Source of the DNA: Lachnospiraceae bacterium P6B14
GTDB taxonomy: Bacteria; Bacillota; Clostridia; Lachnospirales; Lachnospiraceae
Reading direction: 5' to 3'
NCBI GenBank assembly: GCA_000687695.1
Contig: JHWZ01000003.1
Coordinates: forward strand, 62,001 to 126,000
DNA: 64,000 bases
Of this stretch, positions 53,241 through 63,279 are shown in pieces. Position 1 is the stretch's first letter; each line of letters begins with the position of its first letter. The notes under the pieces are model-generated. The model made no database searches and was not told the DNA's origin. It saw only the letters and a program-made list of their open reading frames with translations. Both the position numbers and the translations under genes were made by a program.

Positions 53241-54587
53241 ATGCAGATTGCGTTTCTGACCTTAGGCTGCAAGTCCAATTTTTATGAGACAGAGCAGATG
53301 ATAAAAGCATTCAGAGAACGAGGCTTTACGATCGTTGATTTCGACCGTAAGGCCGATGTTTACGTTATAAACACCTGCACCGTGACCAATATCGCCGACA
53401 GGAAGAGCCGTCAGATGATACATCGCGCCCGCAAAAATGCTCCGGACGCAATGATAGTAGCTACGGGGTGCTATGTCGACAGTGCCGAAAAAATAGAGGC
53501 GGATAACTCAGTCGATCTGGCACTCGGAAACAAGGATAAACCCGCGCTTGTAGACAGAGTTATAGAGGAACTGAAAAAACGTAACACATCGGAAACGGTT
53601 GATGTGACGGACACGGACAAAAAGCTCGCCACATCTCATGATATATGTCCGAATGATGTTGGGGTTGACCTTCACAAGCAGCGTACTCGCGCTTTTATCA
53701 AGGTTCAGGACGGATGCAATCAGTTCTGTTCCTACTGCCTGATCCCTTATGTCAGAGGCAGGGGAGAGTTAAACAGTACCCCCGAGGCAGAGGTCGTGAG
53801 TGAGGTCAGAGAAAGAGTAGAATCAGGCTGCAGGGAGGTAGTCCTCACCGGTATCCACCTTTCTTCCTACGGGGTTAGCGAAAAAGGAGCAAACGGCTTT
53901 GTCAATGAAAAGGGACTGCCCCTTTTAAATCTAATAAAAAGCGTAAATGAGATCGAAGGACTACAGAGAATCAGGCTTGGATCACTTGAGCCCCGTATCA
54001 TAACCGAAGACTGGTTAGAAGGGCTAAAGGACTGCAAAAAGCTCTGTCCGCATTTTCACCTGTCATTACAAAGCGGTTGCGATCAGACGTTAAAGAGGAT
54101 GAACAGGCATTATACATCTGATGAGTATCTGGAGAGAGTAGAGCTCATCAGGCAGTTTTACGAGCATCCTGCGATCACGACGGACGTGATAGTCGGGTTC
54201 CCGGGTGAAACCGATGAGGAGTTTGAGCAGACGCTGCATTTCCTCGAAAAAGTCGGTTTTGCGGATCTGCATATTTTTCAGTATTCAATGAGAGACGGTA
54301 CTGTTGCGGCAAAGATGCCTGATCAGGTGTCTCCCGAGATAAAGAAAAAAAGAAGCGAGATCCTGATCAAAGAAGCAGAAAAATGGCGTGATTTATATAT
54401 TCGCAGCCAGGCTCATGTGAAAGGCTCGGTGCTTTTTGAGGAATATGAGACCAGGGACGGCAAAGAGTATCTGTGTGGATTCAATGAGCGGTATGTCAGG
54501 TACGGAGCGAGCGCGGAAACAGTGGAAAAAGAGGGATTTAAGCCCGGAGAGGTGTATGAGAAAAGCGCGGATCTTGCCATTTTTTAA
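53241..54587 (+). CDS. mtaB: tRNA t6A37 methylthiotransferase MtaB
   Basis: A 448-residue radical-SAM methylthiotransferase. The N-terminal UPF0004 domain holds cluster-ligand cysteines (LGCKSN, INTCTVT, ATGCY), the radical-SAM cluster is CNQFCSYC, and a C-terminal TRAM domain follows. Start MQIAFLTLGCKSN is characteristic of MtaB rather than MiaB or RimO. It converts t6A to ms2t6A at position 37 of ANN-decoding tRNAs. Confidence 0.94.
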   Translation: MQIAFLTLGCKSNFYETEQMIKAFRERGFTIVDFDRKADVYVINTCTVTNIADRKSRQMIHRARKNAPDAMIVATGCYVDSAEKIEADNSVDLALGNKDKPALVDRVIEELKKRNTSETVDVTDTDKKLATSHDICPNDVGVDLHKQRTRAFIKVQDGCNQFCSYCLIPYVRGRGELNSTPEAEVVSEVRERVESGCREVVLTGIHLSSYGVSEKGANGFVNEKGLPLLNLIKSVNEIEGLQRIRLGSLEPRIITEDWLEGLKDCKKLCPHFHLSLQSGCDQTLKRMNRHYTSDEYLERVELIRQFYEHPAITTDVIVGFPGETDEEFEQTLHFLEKVGFADLHIFQYSMRDGTVAAKMPDQVSPEIKKKRSEILIKEAEKWRDLYIRSQAHVKGSVLFEEYETRDGKEYLCGFNERYVRYGASAETVEKEGFKPGEVYEKSADLAIF

Positions 54588-54595
54588 AAATACTC

Positions 54596-54624
54596 TTGAT
54601 AAAAACGTCCAAATAGTATAAAAT
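54596..54624 (+). promoter_or_regulatory. SigA-type promoter for the ireB operon
   Basis: TTGATA (54596-54601), 17-bp spacer, TAAAAT (54619-54624). Confidence 0.7.
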
Positions 54625-54660
54625 ATCTTTATCTTTACAGTTATATGATGAGGTTTTGAT

Positions 54661-54930
54661 ATGAACGAGATAAACAATACACAGTTTTTTAACGTTGATT
54701 ATGACGCAGATTACGATGTCAGGGACATCATAGCGGCCGTATATACAGCGTTGACCGAAAAAGGATATAATCCCGTAAATCAGATCGTCGGATACCTGAT
54801 GAGTGGCGATCCGACCTATATCACCAGCCACAAGGGTGCGAGGAGCCTGATCATGCGTGCTGAGCGCGACGAGATCATCGAGGTTTTCCTTGAGGACTAT
54901 ATCAGATTCAACCTTGAAGGGAAGAACTGA
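54661..54930 (+). CDS. ireB: IreB-family regulatory phosphoprotein (DUF965)
   Basis: An 89-residue protein matching IreB/YrzL: the N-terminal Thr site region (NNTQFF), [42 protein letters not shown] and the C-terminal [10 protein letters not shown]. In Enterococcus it is phosphorylated by the Ser/Thr kinase IreK and affects cephalosporin resistance. Its stop overlaps ruvX by one base (TGATG); the ireB-ruvX-DUF1292 order is conserved in Firmicutes. Confidence 0.95.
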   Translation: MNEINNTQFFNVDYDADYDVRDIIAAVYTALTEKGYNPVNQIVGYLMSGDPTYITSHKGARSLIMRAERDEIIEVFLEDYIRFNLEGKN

Positions 54931-55352
54931 TGCGCGTGATGGGACTGGATTACGGAAAGTCTACAGTGGGTGTTGCCATCAGCGACAGCATGGGACTGAC
55001 CGCTCAGCCGATAGAGACGATCACCAGAAAGGGTGAAAACAAATTAAGGACTACGTACGCGAGGATAAGAGAACTTATCAGTGAGTACGAGGTTGAAAAG
55101 ATAGTTGTGGGCCTGCCACTCCACATGAACGGTGAGAAGGGTGAGCGCGCGGTAAAAAGTGAGGAGTTCGCTCATGAGCTCGAAGCCAAGGTCGGACTTC
55201 CGGTCGAGCTTTACGATGAGAGGATGACCACCGTGGAGGCAAGCAGGGTTCTGACCGAGGGAAACATTAAAAAAGACAGACAGAAGGATTACGTGGATAA
55301 GCTGGCGGCGTCGCTTATCCTGAAGGGATATTTGGAGAGCAACATTGGATAA
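54930..55352 (+). CDS. ruvX: RuvX/YqgF family RNase H-fold nuclease
   Basis: A 140-residue protein: [16 protein letters not shown] with the first catalytic Asp, [15 protein letters not shown] with the usual RNase H-fold middle, and [10 protein letters not shown] then DKLAASLIL at the end. Assigned to pre-16S rRNA 5'-end maturation, and earlier proposed as a junction resolvase. It overlaps both neighbours. Confidence 0.95.
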   Translation: MRVMGLDYGKSTVGVAISDSMGLTAQPIETITRKGENKLRTTYARIRELISEYEVEKIVVGLPLHMNGEKGERAVKSEEFAHELEAKVGLPVELYDERMTTVEASRVLTEGNIKKDRQKDYVDKLAASLILKGYLESNIG

Positions 55353-55623
55353 TATGACAAAAGGACTTATTACACTGACTGATGATGAAGGCAGTGAGAT
55401 CGATTTTTATATTCTTGAACAGACTGAGCTGGGTGGACAGACCTATCTTCTGGTGACGGATTCTGCAGAGGATGAGGAGGAAGCCGAGGCTCTTATTTTA
55501 CGTGAAATCGTAACGGAAAACAATGAGGCTGTCTATGAGACGGTCGAGGATGAGACAGAATTAAACGCTCTATCAAAGCTCTTTGAGGAGCTTTTGGAGG
55601 ACGTGGATATAAAAACAGACTAA
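55345..55623 (+). CDS. DUF1292 (YrzB-like) protein
   Basis: A 92-residue acidic protein of the DUF1292 family ([31 protein letters not shown]). The start is TTG 55345 with GGAG about eight bases upstream; ATG 55354 is an alternative. Function is unknown. The operon position after ireB-ruvX is the usual one. It overlaps ruvX by 8 bases. Confidence 0.9.
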   Translation: MDNMTKGLITLTDDEGSEIDFYILEQTELGGQTYLLVTDSAEDEEEAEALILREIVTENNEAVYETVEDETELNALSKLFEELLEDVDIKTD

Positions 55624-55640
55624 GGAGGTTTGAATTACAA

Positions 55641-57314
55641 TTGAAGAAAAAAGAGAATATGGAGAACGAGACGATACGCATCGTTCCCCTCGGAGGCCTC
55701 GAACAGATCGGGATGAATATAACGGCCTTCGAGACGGAGAGCAGTATCATCATCGTGGACTGCGGACTGGCGTTCCCCGAAGATGATATGCTTGGTGTCG
55801 ATCTCGTGATACCGGACATTTCGTACCTTATCGATAACAGAGATAAGGTTAAAGGTTTTGTCATCACACACGGACACGAGGATCATATCGGGTCTCTTCC
55901 GTATGTGTTGAAGCAGTTAAACGCACCGATCTATGCGACAAGGCTGACCATGGCCATTATCGAAAACAAGTTAAAGGAGCATAACCTTTTGGGAAATGTA
56001 AAGAGAAAGGTTGTGACCTACGGACAGTACATAAATCTCGGAGATTTTCGTATCGAGTTTATCTGTACGAATCACAGTATCGCTGACTCGGCGGCGCTTG
56101 CCATCTATACTCCGGCAGGTGTCATCGTGCACACGGGAGATTTTAAGGTTGATTATACTCCGGTTTACGGAGATACCATCGATCTGGCGAGATTCGGAGA
56201 GCTTGGCAAAAAGGGTGTGCTTGCTCTGATGTGTGACTCGACGAATGTTCTTAAGCCCGGATTTACCGAGTCGGAAAAAACAGTCGGAAAGACGTTTGAC
56301 ACTATTTTTGAGGAAAATGAAAAAAGCCGCATCATAGTGGCCACCTTTGCGTCGAATGTGGACCGTGTTCAGCAGATAATCAATTCCGCAAAAAGGCAGA
56401 AAAGGAAGGTCGTTATCGAAGGCCGATCCATGGTCAATATCGTAAATACAGCTATTGAACTCGGATATATACAGGTACCCGAGGGTATGATGATCTCACT
56501 CGAGGAGATGGGTAACTATACCGATGATCAGCTGGTACTGATAACCACAGGTTCTCAGGGAGAGTCGATGGCAGCGCTGTCAAGGATAGCTGCAAGTATC
56601 CATAAAAAGGTCACGATAAAGCCGGGAGACGTGGTAATCTTTTCATCGCGTCCGATACCGGGAAATGAAAAATCGGTATCAAAGGTGATGAACGAGCTCT
56701 CTATGAAGGGCGCAAAGGTTATCATCCAGGATACTCACGTATCGGGGCATGCCTGCGAGGAGGAGATCAAGCTTATCTACTCCCTCGTAAAACCGAAGTA
56801 TTCCATCCCGGTTCATGGAGAATACCGTCACCTCATCGGACAGGGCGAGGTCGCCAAAAAGATGGGTGTGAAAAAGGAAAACGTGGTCATCTTAAGATCC
56901 GGTGATGTACTTGAGATCGGAGAAAAGGTCGCGAAGGTCGTAGGACGCGTGCAGTCTGCGGGTATCATGGTTGACGGACTCGGTATCGGTGACGTGGGAA
57001 ATATCGTCCTGAGAGATCGCCAGCACCTGTCGGAGAACGGACTAATTGTAGTCGTATTGACACTGGAGCGCGGATCGAATATAGTACTTGCGGGACCCGA
57101 CATAGTATCAAGAGGATTTGTCTATGTCCGTGAGTCGGAGAACCTGATGGATGAGTGCAAAGAGGTTGTTAACATCGCACTCGACAGACTGTTTGACAGA
57201 GGTGTTACCGACTGGAGCAAGATGAAAACAGAGATCAAGGATGCGTTGACTGATTTCCTTTGGAAAAAGATGAAGAGAAATCCGATGATACTTCCGATCA
57301 TCACCGAGGTCTGA
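55641..57314 (+). CDS. rnj: Ribonuclease J
   Basis: A 557-residue metallo-beta-lactamase/beta-CASP nuclease: IVDCGLAFPEDDMLGVD, the zinc motif ITHGHEDHIGS, HTGDFKVDYTP, GSQGE and the C-terminal VHGEYRHL. It has both endonuclease and 5' exonuclease activity in mRNA decay and rRNA maturation. The start is TTG 55641 after AAGGAGG; ATG 55659 is possible. Whether it is J1 or J2 cannot be decided. trmR follows with one base between. Confidence 0.95.
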   Translation: MKKKENMENETIRIVPLGGLEQIGMNITAFETESSIIIVDCGLAFPEDDMLGVDLVIPDISYLIDNRDKVKGFVITHGHEDHIGSLPYVLKQLNAPIYATRLTMAIIENKLKEHNLLGNVKRKVVTYGQYINLGDFRIEFICTNHSIADSAALAIYTPAGVIVHTGDFKVDYTPVYGDTIDLARFGELGKKGVLALMCDSTNVLKPGFTESEKTVGKTFDTIFEENEKSRIIVATFASNVDRVQQIINSAKRQKRKVVIEGRSMVNIVNTAIELGYIQVPEGMMISLEEMGNYTDDQLVLITTGSQGESMAALSRIAASIHKKVTIKPGDVVIFSSRPIPGNEKSVSKVMNELSMKGAKVIIQDTHVSGHACEEEIKLIYSLVKPKYSIPVHGEYRHLIGQGEVAKKMGVKKENVVILRSGDVLEIGEKVAKVVGRVQSAGIMVDGLGIGDVGNIVLRDRQHLSENGLIVVVLTLERGSNIVLAGPDIVSRGFVYVRESENLMDECKEVVNIALDRLFDRGVTDWSKMKTEIKDALTDFLWKKMKRNPMILPIITEV

Positions 57315-57315
57315 G

Positions 57316-57960
57316 ATGGAAGAGCGTATCGATGTTTTTTTGGAATTATTTAGAGAACCATTACCCGATCATCTGGTTGAAATAGAAGCATACGCCCGCG
57401 AAAATAACGTCCCTGTTATCGGTCGCGGGACGGGTGATATCATAAGATATTATCTTAGAAGTGTAGCTCCCGAAAACGTTTTGGAAATAGGGACCGCGAT
57501 CGGGTATTCGGCTCTTTTTATGAGAGAATATTTAAGTGTGAATGCGCATATCACGACCATAGAAAAGATCGAGTCGAGATATACTCTGGCGGAAAATAAT
57601 TTCAAAAAATATGACAAAGATAATAAGATAACTCTTATAAAAGAGGATGCCGGTGATGCCATAGAAAAACTCCGTGATAATGGTAATAAGTATGGGGTTA
57701 TTTTTCTGGATGCGGCAAAGGGGCAGTACCCCGCATATCTGCCTGTTTTAGTTGATCTTTTGGAAACGGGTGGGGTAATAATAACTGATAATATTTTCCA
57801 TAACGGAGCAGTTATTAATTCGAGATATGCAGTCACACAGCGTGACCGCACCATACATGACAGGCTCAGGGAATATATGAAGGATATCTCTGAGCATGAA
57901 GGATTAAATACACTTATTCTTCCTGTGGAGGATGGAGTTGCAATTTGTCAAAAGAAGTAA
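57316..57960 (+). CDS. trmR: tRNA 5-hydroxyuridine methyltransferase TrmR (YrrM-like)
   Basis: A 214-residue class I methyltransferase of the catechol-O-methyltransferase-like family: VLEIGTAIGYSALFM for SAM, IFLDAAKGQYPAYL and ITDNIFHNGAV for metal binding. The neighbour is a U32 peptidase-family gene, as in the Bacillus yrrM-yrrN-yrrO set where TrmR makes 5-methoxyuridine at tRNA position 34 after the U32 proteins hydroxylate it. That context makes TrmR more likely than a generic O-methyltransferase. Confidence 0.86.
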   Translation: MEERIDVFLELFREPLPDHLVEIEAYARENNVPVIGRGTGDIIRYYLRSVAPENVLEIGTAIGYSALFMREYLSVNAHITTIEKIESRYTLAENNFKKYDKDNKITLIKEDAGDAIEKLRDNGNKYGVIFLDAAKGQYPAYLPVLVDLLETGGVIITDNIFHNGAVINSRYAVTQRDRTIHDRLREYMKDISEHEGLNTLILPVEDGVAICQKK

Positions 57961-57975
57961 TAAAAGAGGAGTCTC

Positions 57976-59244
57976 ATGAAGAAAAAACCTGAATTACTAT
58001 CTCCTGCATCATCTTTGGAGGTACTTCGTACCGCGTTTACTTTTGGCGCGGATGCGGTGTATATCGGAGGTGAGCAGTATGGCCTGAGAGCGAAGGCAAA
58101 GAACTTTTCCGAAGAGGAGATGAAGGAAGGGATAGAGTACGCCCACAGCCTCGGAAAAAAGGTTTATGTTACAGCAAATATAACCGCGCATGACCGGGAT
58201 CTGCCGGGAGTGCGCGATTACTTTGAGTGGATAGGATCGGTGAAACCGGATGCTCTGATAATATCAGACCCGGGTGTTTTTATGATTGCCCGCGAGGTGT
58301 GCCCGGATGTGGACATACATGTCAGCACTCAGGCGAACAACGTAAACTCGATGACCTGTAAGTTTTGGTATGAGCAGGGCGCGAAACGAGTTGTGACCGC
58401 GAGGGAGCTGTCGTTAAAGGAGATAGAAGGAATATGCGCGGATAAACCGGAAGGACTCGAGATAGAGACATTTGTTCATGGAGCCATGTGCATATCACAC
58501 AGCGGAAGATGTCTTCTCAGTCATTATTTTACGGGGAGAGACGCGAACCTGGGAGCGTGCACACATCCGTGCAGATGGCGTTATCATATAGTCGAGGAGA
58601 CCAGACCCGGTGAGTATCTGCCGATCGAGGAGAACGAGCGCGGTACCTATATTTTCAACTCAAAGGATCTGTGTATGATAGATCACATACCTGATCTGAT
58701 TAATTCGGGTATCGACAGTTTCAAGATCGAAGGACGCATGAAAACAGCGCTTTACGTGGCATCGGTGATCCGTGCGTACAGACAGGCCATCGATATGTAT
58801 TTTGAGGATGAAAAGGCTTATGAGGAACATTTGGATCACTTCAAAAATGAAGTTAAAAAATGTACCTACAGACAGTTTACAACGGGATTTTTTTACGGAT
58901 CGACCACACATGAATCCCAGATTTATGATGCGAACACCTATGATAAGGGTGCTGTTTATCTCGGGCAGATCGACGGTACCGATAAAGACGGTATGTGTCA
59001 TCTGATCCAGAAAAACAAGTTTTCTGTCGGTGATGAGATAGAGCTTATGAAGCCGGACGGATCTGACAAAAAGGTAGTGGTTGAGGCTATGATCGATGAT
59101 GACAGGAATCCGATGGAGTCCTGTCCGCATCCCGGTCAGAGTTTTTATATCAGGATAAACGCTGATGCTGATCCCGGAGATATTCTGCGTATAGATAAAA
59201 CTGTCAGTGAAATGACGGATGAGGAGGCGGACACCTGTGAGTGA
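57976..59244 (+). CDS. U32 peptidase-family tRNA hydroxylation protein (TrhP/YrrO-like)
   Basis: A 422-residue member of the peptidase U32 family with the signature ETFVHGAMCISHSGRCLLSHYFTGRDANLGACTHPCRW (residues about 164-201, conserved Cys set), ELLSPASSLEVLRTAFTFGADAVYIGG and SFKIEGRMKTALYVA. In Bacillus and E. coli homologues hydroxylate U34 of tRNA with prephenate and an iron-sulfur cluster, giving the substrate of the upstream TrmR. A single U32 gene is present here, not the yrrN/yrrO pair. Confidence 0.88.
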   Translation: MKKKPELLSPASSLEVLRTAFTFGADAVYIGGEQYGLRAKAKNFSEEEMKEGIEYAHSLGKKVYVTANITAHDRDLPGVRDYFEWIGSVKPDALIISDPGVFMIAREVCPDVDIHVSTQANNVNSMTCKFWYEQGAKRVVTARELSLKEIEGICADKPEGLEIETFVHGAMCISHSGRCLLSHYFTGRDANLGACTHPCRWRYHIVEETRPGEYLPIEENERGTYIFNSKDLCMIDHIPDLINSGIDSFKIEGRMKTALYVASVIRAYRQAIDMYFEDEKAYEEHLDHFKNEVKKCTYRQFTTGFFYGSTTHESQIYDANTYDKGAVYLGQIDGTDKDGMCHLIQKNKFSVGDEIELMKPDGSDKKVVVEAMIDDDRNPMESCPHPGQSFYIRINADADPGDILRIDKTVSEMTDEEADTCE

Positions 59245-60493
59245 AGTCGGTGCTCCTTTTGATACAGAGGAGCAAAAGGAAAAGGCAATACTTTTAGCGG
59301 TCGACATCGGAGACGGAAATGATGTTGACGCTTCGCTTGACGAGCTCGCAGAGTTGGCGGATACCGCTGATGCCGAGGTGGTTGGAAGACTGGTTCAGGC
59401 AAGGGAGGCCTTTCATCCTGCCACATATATAGGCAAGGGAAAGATAGATGAGGTCAGGGATATGGCCATGTTTACGGAGGCCGATACCCTTATCTGTGAT
59501 GATGAGCTTTCGCCTGCGCAAATGAAGAATCTGTCGGATACGCTGGGGATGAAGGTCATAGACAGGACTGTCCTCATACTTGATATTTTTGCGAAGCATG
59601 CGAGGACCGGAGAGGGAAAACTCCAGGTAGAGCTCGCACAGCTCCGTTACAGATCCTCGCATCTTATCGGAATGGGAAAGGTGCTCTCGAGACTCGGTGG
59701 AGGAATCGGAACCAGAGGTCCCGGTGAGACAAAGCTTGAGGTAGACAGAAGGCAGATCCGCGACAGGATTTCGAGCCTGAACTCAAAACTCAAGGATATG
59801 GTTAAAAACCGTGATGTCATGCGAGCCGGTAGGACGGAGGCACACGTACCGACTATCGCGATTGTAGGGTATACAAACGCGGGTAAATCCACCCTTATTA
59901 ATCGCCTTACTAATGCGGGTGTTTTATCTGAGGATAAGTTGTTTGCGACTTTGGATACTACTACCAGAGCACTTACTTTGGACAGCGGTCAGAAGCTACT
60001 TTTCACAGACACGGTCGGCTTTATCCACAAGCTTCCGCATACGCTTATAAAGGCGTTCAGGTCGACGCTTGAGGAGGCTGGATACGCGGATATATTGCTC
60101 CATGTCGTGGACGGGGCGAACCCCAGGCATGAGGAGCAGATGAAGGTCGTATACGAGACGCTGAAGGAACTTGATATCGAGGGGAAGCCGGTGATCACGG
60201 CGATAAATAAATGCGATGTTTCTCCGCTTGTTAAGGATATAAAGGATCCGATGGCGGATGAGAGAGTTTGTATCAGCGCGAGGACCGGTGAGGGGATAGA
60301 AGGACTTTTAAGCAAGCTCGAGGAGATGATCAATTCATCAATGATAGATATAGAAAAGGTATTTCCGTTTGATCAGGCAGGAAAGCTTCAGTACATCAGA
60401 ACGAAGGGAATGCTTATCGAGGAAACATACAGAGAGGATGGAATCTATGTGCGGGCAAAGGTGCCTGCCGAGGGACTCCATCTGCTTTCGTAA
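59237..60493 (+). CDS. hflX: Ribosome-associated GTPase HflX
   Basis: A 418-residue GTPase. An N-terminal HflX domain (ATYIGKGKIDEVRDM...DDELSPAQMKNL...VIDRTVLILDIFAKHARTGEGKLQVELAQL) precedes the glycine-rich GIGTRGPGETKLEVDRR and a G domain with P-loop VGYTNAGKST and DTVGFI. It splits stalled ribosomes under stress. The start GTG 59237 has GAGGAGG upstream within the preceding gene, giving an 8-base overlap. Confidence 0.93.
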   Translation: MSEVGAPFDTEEQKEKAILLAVDIGDGNDVDASLDELAELADTADAEVVGRLVQAREAFHPATYIGKGKIDEVRDMAMFTEADTLICDDELSPAQMKNLSDTLGMKVIDRTVLILDIFAKHARTGEGKLQVELAQLRYRSSHLIGMGKVLSRLGGGIGTRGPGETKLEVDRRQIRDRISSLNSKLKDMVKNRDVMRAGRTEAHVPTIAIVGYTNAGKSTLINRLTNAGVLSEDKLFATLDTTTRALTLDSGQKLLFTDTVGFIHKLPHTLIKAFRSTLEEAGYADILLHVVDGANPRHEEQMKVVYETLKELDIEGKPVITAINKCDVSPLVKDIKDPMADERVCISARTGEGIEGLLSKLEEMINSSMIDIEKVFPFDQAGKLQYIRTKGMLIEETYREDGIYVRAKVPAEGLHLLS

Positions 60494-60504
60494 GGTAGGA
60501 TAAA

Positions 60505-61521
60505 ATGAGTGTAAAAAGCGAGCTTTTAAAGCTTCTTGAAGCGAACAGGGATAAGGATCTTTCCGGTGAGCAGATAGCAAAAAGCCTTAATGTGACCAGG
60601 GCTGCCGTATGGAAGGCGGTGCAGGCTTTGCAGAGTGACGGTTATGAGATCGATGCGAAAAACAAGCTGGGTTATCGTCTGTCAGGAAAAAGTGACAGGT
60701 TGTCTGCCGAGGGGATCGGACTATATCTTGAAAAAAAGGATACGAAGGTTATAGTTTTGCCGGAGGTCGACTCGACTAATAATGAGTTAAAAAGGATAGC
60801 CATGTCCGCGCCTGATGATGAAGGTGCATCCGGAGGAATAGTCGTACTCAGTGAGCATCAGACGAGCGGTAAGGGCAGACGGGGAAGAGGTTTTTATTCA
60901 CCCGAAGGCTCAGGCATATATATGAGTATTTTATTTCGCCCGGACGAGGAGAGAGCATCGGATGTTGTTTTAGTGACTACTCAGGCGGCCGTGGCGGTTG
61001 CTCATGCAGTGAGCCTGGTATGTAAAAAAGAAACTAAAATTAAATGGGTAAATGATGTATATTCAGATGATAAAAAAATATGCGGAATACTCACTGAAGC
61101 GGTATCTGATTTTGAGAGTGGCGGGATAGAGCTTGTCATAGTAGGTATAGGAATCAACGTAAGAAGACCTGCAGATATTCCTGATGATATTAAGGATATA
61201 ATGGGTTTTATTTACGATGAAAATGAAGATGAAAATGTATCAAGAAATGAGATAGCTGCTACCGTTATTAATGAGTTACAAAAGTACTATGATGATCTGC
61301 CTGACAGGTCATTTATTAAGGAGTATAAAACCAGATCGAATGTGATAGGAAAAAGAATTCGTTTCGGAACTCCGGGCAGTATCCCGGGTGCGTCCGGAGA
61401 TGACTGGAGAGAGGGAATCGCCGAAGATATTGATGATTCGGGCGGGCTCATCGTCAGGCTTGAGGACGGATCGGTGGAGGTTCTTCGTACCGGAGAGATA
61501 TCACTTCGAGTAGGGGAGTAG
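60505..61521 (+). CDS. birA: BirA-type biotin-protein ligase and repressor
   Basis: A 338-residue bifunctional BirA: an N-terminal winged helix (LSGEQIAKSLNVTRAAVWKAVQALQSDGYEI), then the ligase with VDSTNNELK, the biotinyl-AMP loop GKGRRGRGF, KWVNDVY and VGIGINV, and the C-terminal SH3-like domain. It attaches biotin to carboxylases and, having the DNA-binding domain, probably represses biotin genes. hflX ends 11 bases before it. Confidence 0.94.
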   Translation: MSVKSELLKLLEANRDKDLSGEQIAKSLNVTRAAVWKAVQALQSDGYEIDAKNKLGYRLSGKSDRLSAEGIGLYLEKKDTKVIVLPEVDSTNNELKRIAMSAPDDEGASGGIVVLSEHQTSGKGRRGRGFYSPEGSGIYMSILFRPDEERASDVVLVTTQAAVAVAHAVSLVCKKETKIKWVNDVYSDDKKICGILTEAVSDFESGGIELVIVGIGINVRRPADIPDDIKDIMGFIYDENEDENVSRNEIAATVINELQKYYDDLPDRSFIKEYKTRSNVIGKRIRFGTPGSIPGASGDDWREGIAEDIDDSGGLIVRLEDGSVEVLRTGEISLRVGE

Positions 61522-61524
61522 GTT

Positions 61525-63279
61525 ATGAAGCATTACGGGAAATATATAAAACCTTATTTGTCGGCCTTTATTCTGGGGCCGTTGTTTATGATAGTTGAGG
61601 TTGTGGGCGAGGTTATCCTGCCGAAGTTCATGGCGCTGATCATAAACTACGGATGCGGACAGATGGAAGGCGTGGAAGCAAAGGGGTCAGGTTATATTAT
61701 TTTAATAGGAGCCGCGATGATAGGATCGGCTCTTCTTATGATGCTCGGAGGAATACTCGGAGCATATTTTGCTATCAAGGCATCGGTTAATTTTGCAGCT
61801 GATTTAAGAAGTGATATTTTTGTAAAAATACAGAAGTTTTCTTTTGCAAATATTGAAAAGTTTTCAACGGGATCACTTGTAACAAGACTTACAAATGATA
61901 TTACAAATGTTCAAAACATGATATCGATGGCGCTCAGAATGTGCCTGCGAGCTCCCGGTATGCTGATCGGCGGACTTATCATGGCATTTATATTAAATGC
62001 AAAGCTGGCGCTGGTCATGGTGGTGGTATTACCGTTACTCATGATAACGCTCGGCATAGTTATCAAGGTTGCATTTCCGAGATTCAACAGGATGCAGGAT
62101 GGTATAGATCATCTGAATACGAGGGTGCAGGAAAACATAACCAACCAAAGAGTCGTAAAATCCTTTGTCAGGGATGACCATGAAAGACAGACCTTCGACG
62201 AAGCGAATGAAGGATTGAAAAACAAAACATTAAAGGCTATTGGAGTTGTTATTTTTACTCTTCCTATTATGACACTCGCGATGAATGTAACAACTCTCGG
62301 AGTGGTATGGTTCGGGGGAAAACAGATAATAACAGGTGACATGCCGATAGGAGATCTGACAGCATTTACGACCTATGTTGTACAGATTCTCATGTCCCTT
62401 ATGATGCTTTCATTTGTTATAATACAGGGATCCAGAGCTATAGTTTCTTCGAAAAGAATCTGTGAAGTTTTGGACGAAGAAATAGATCTTTCGGATGAGA
62501 CGGCTGCTCATCCTGAGCTTAAGGTTGAAAGCGGAAAAATTGAGTTTAAAAATGTCGGTTTTAAATACTATAAAAAGCACAAGGATTACGTATTAAAGGA
62601 TATATCCTTTGTCATCAACCCGGGTGAGACTGTCGGGATCATAGGTTCCACCGGTTCGGGAAAAAGTACGATGGTGCAGCTGATACCTCGTCTGTATGAC
62701 TGTGATGAGGGACAGATATTAGTCGATGGTGTCGACGTAAAGGACTACTCGCTCTATAACCTCCGAGAGGGTGTATCGATGGTGCTTCAGAAAAATGTCC
62801 TGTTTTCGGGAAGCATTGCCGACAACCTCAGATGGGGTGATATGGATGCAAGTGATGATGAAGTTAAAAAGATGGCTGAGATAGCTCAGGCGGATCTGTT
62901 TATAAAGGATTTCGAGGATGGCTATGAGAGGGATCTCGGACAGGGAGGAGTAAACGTCTCAGGCGGACAGAAGCAGAGACTCTGTATCGCGAGAGCTCTT
63001 CTGAAAAATCCCAAGATTCTCATACTCGATGATTCTACCAGTGCGGTCGATACAGCTACCGAGGCGAAGATAAGGACTAACTTAAAAGATTATCTGCCTA
63101 TGGCAACCAAGCTTATCATAGCACAGCGTATTTCATCCGTTATGGATGCGGACAAGATAATAGTAATGGAGGAAGGAAACATCGTGGGTATGGGAACCCA
63201 CGCGGAGCTTTTAAAGAGCAATCAGACCTACAAAGAGATCTGCTTCTCCCAGCTTTCCGAGAAGGAGGTGGCGATCTGA
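61525..63279 (+). CDS. ABC exporter half-transporter, degenerate catalytic site
   Basis: A 584-residue type IV ABC exporter half: six TMs in residues 1-320, then an ATPase with Walker A STGSGKST, signature VSGGQKQR and Walker B ILILDDST. The residue after Walker B Asp is Asp, not the catalytic Glu, the mark of the weaker site in heterodimeric exporters such as TM287/288 or LmrCD. The partner half starts in its stop codon (ATGA). Likely a drug or lipid exporter; substrate unknown. Confidence 0.92.
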   Translation: MKHYGKYIKPYLSAFILGPLFMIVEVVGEVILPKFMALIINYGCGQMEGVEAKGSGYIILIGAAMIGSALLMMLGGILGAYFAIKASVNFAADLRSDIFVKIQKFSFANIEKFSTGSLVTRLTNDITNVQNMISMALRMCLRAPGMLIGGLIMAFILNAKLALVMVVVLPLLMITLGIVIKVAFPRFNRMQDGIDHLNTRVQENITNQRVVKSFVRDDHERQTFDEANEGLKNKTLKAIGVVIFTLPIMTLAMNVTTLGVVWFGGKQIITGDMPIGDLTAFTTYVVQILMSLMMLSFVIIQGSRAIVSSKRICEVLDEEIDLSDETAAHPELKVESGKIEFKNVGFKYYKKHKDYVLKDISFVINPGETVGIIGSTGSGKSTMVQLIPRLYDCDEGQILVDGVDVKDYSLYNLREGVSMVLQKNVLFSGSIADNLRWGDMDASDDEVKKMAEIAQADLFIKDFEDGYERDLGQGGVNVSGGQKQRLCIARALLKNPKILILDDSTSAVDTATEAKIRTNLKDYLPMATKLIIAQRISSVMDADKIIVMEEGNIVGMGTHAELLKSNQTYKEICFSQLSEKEVAI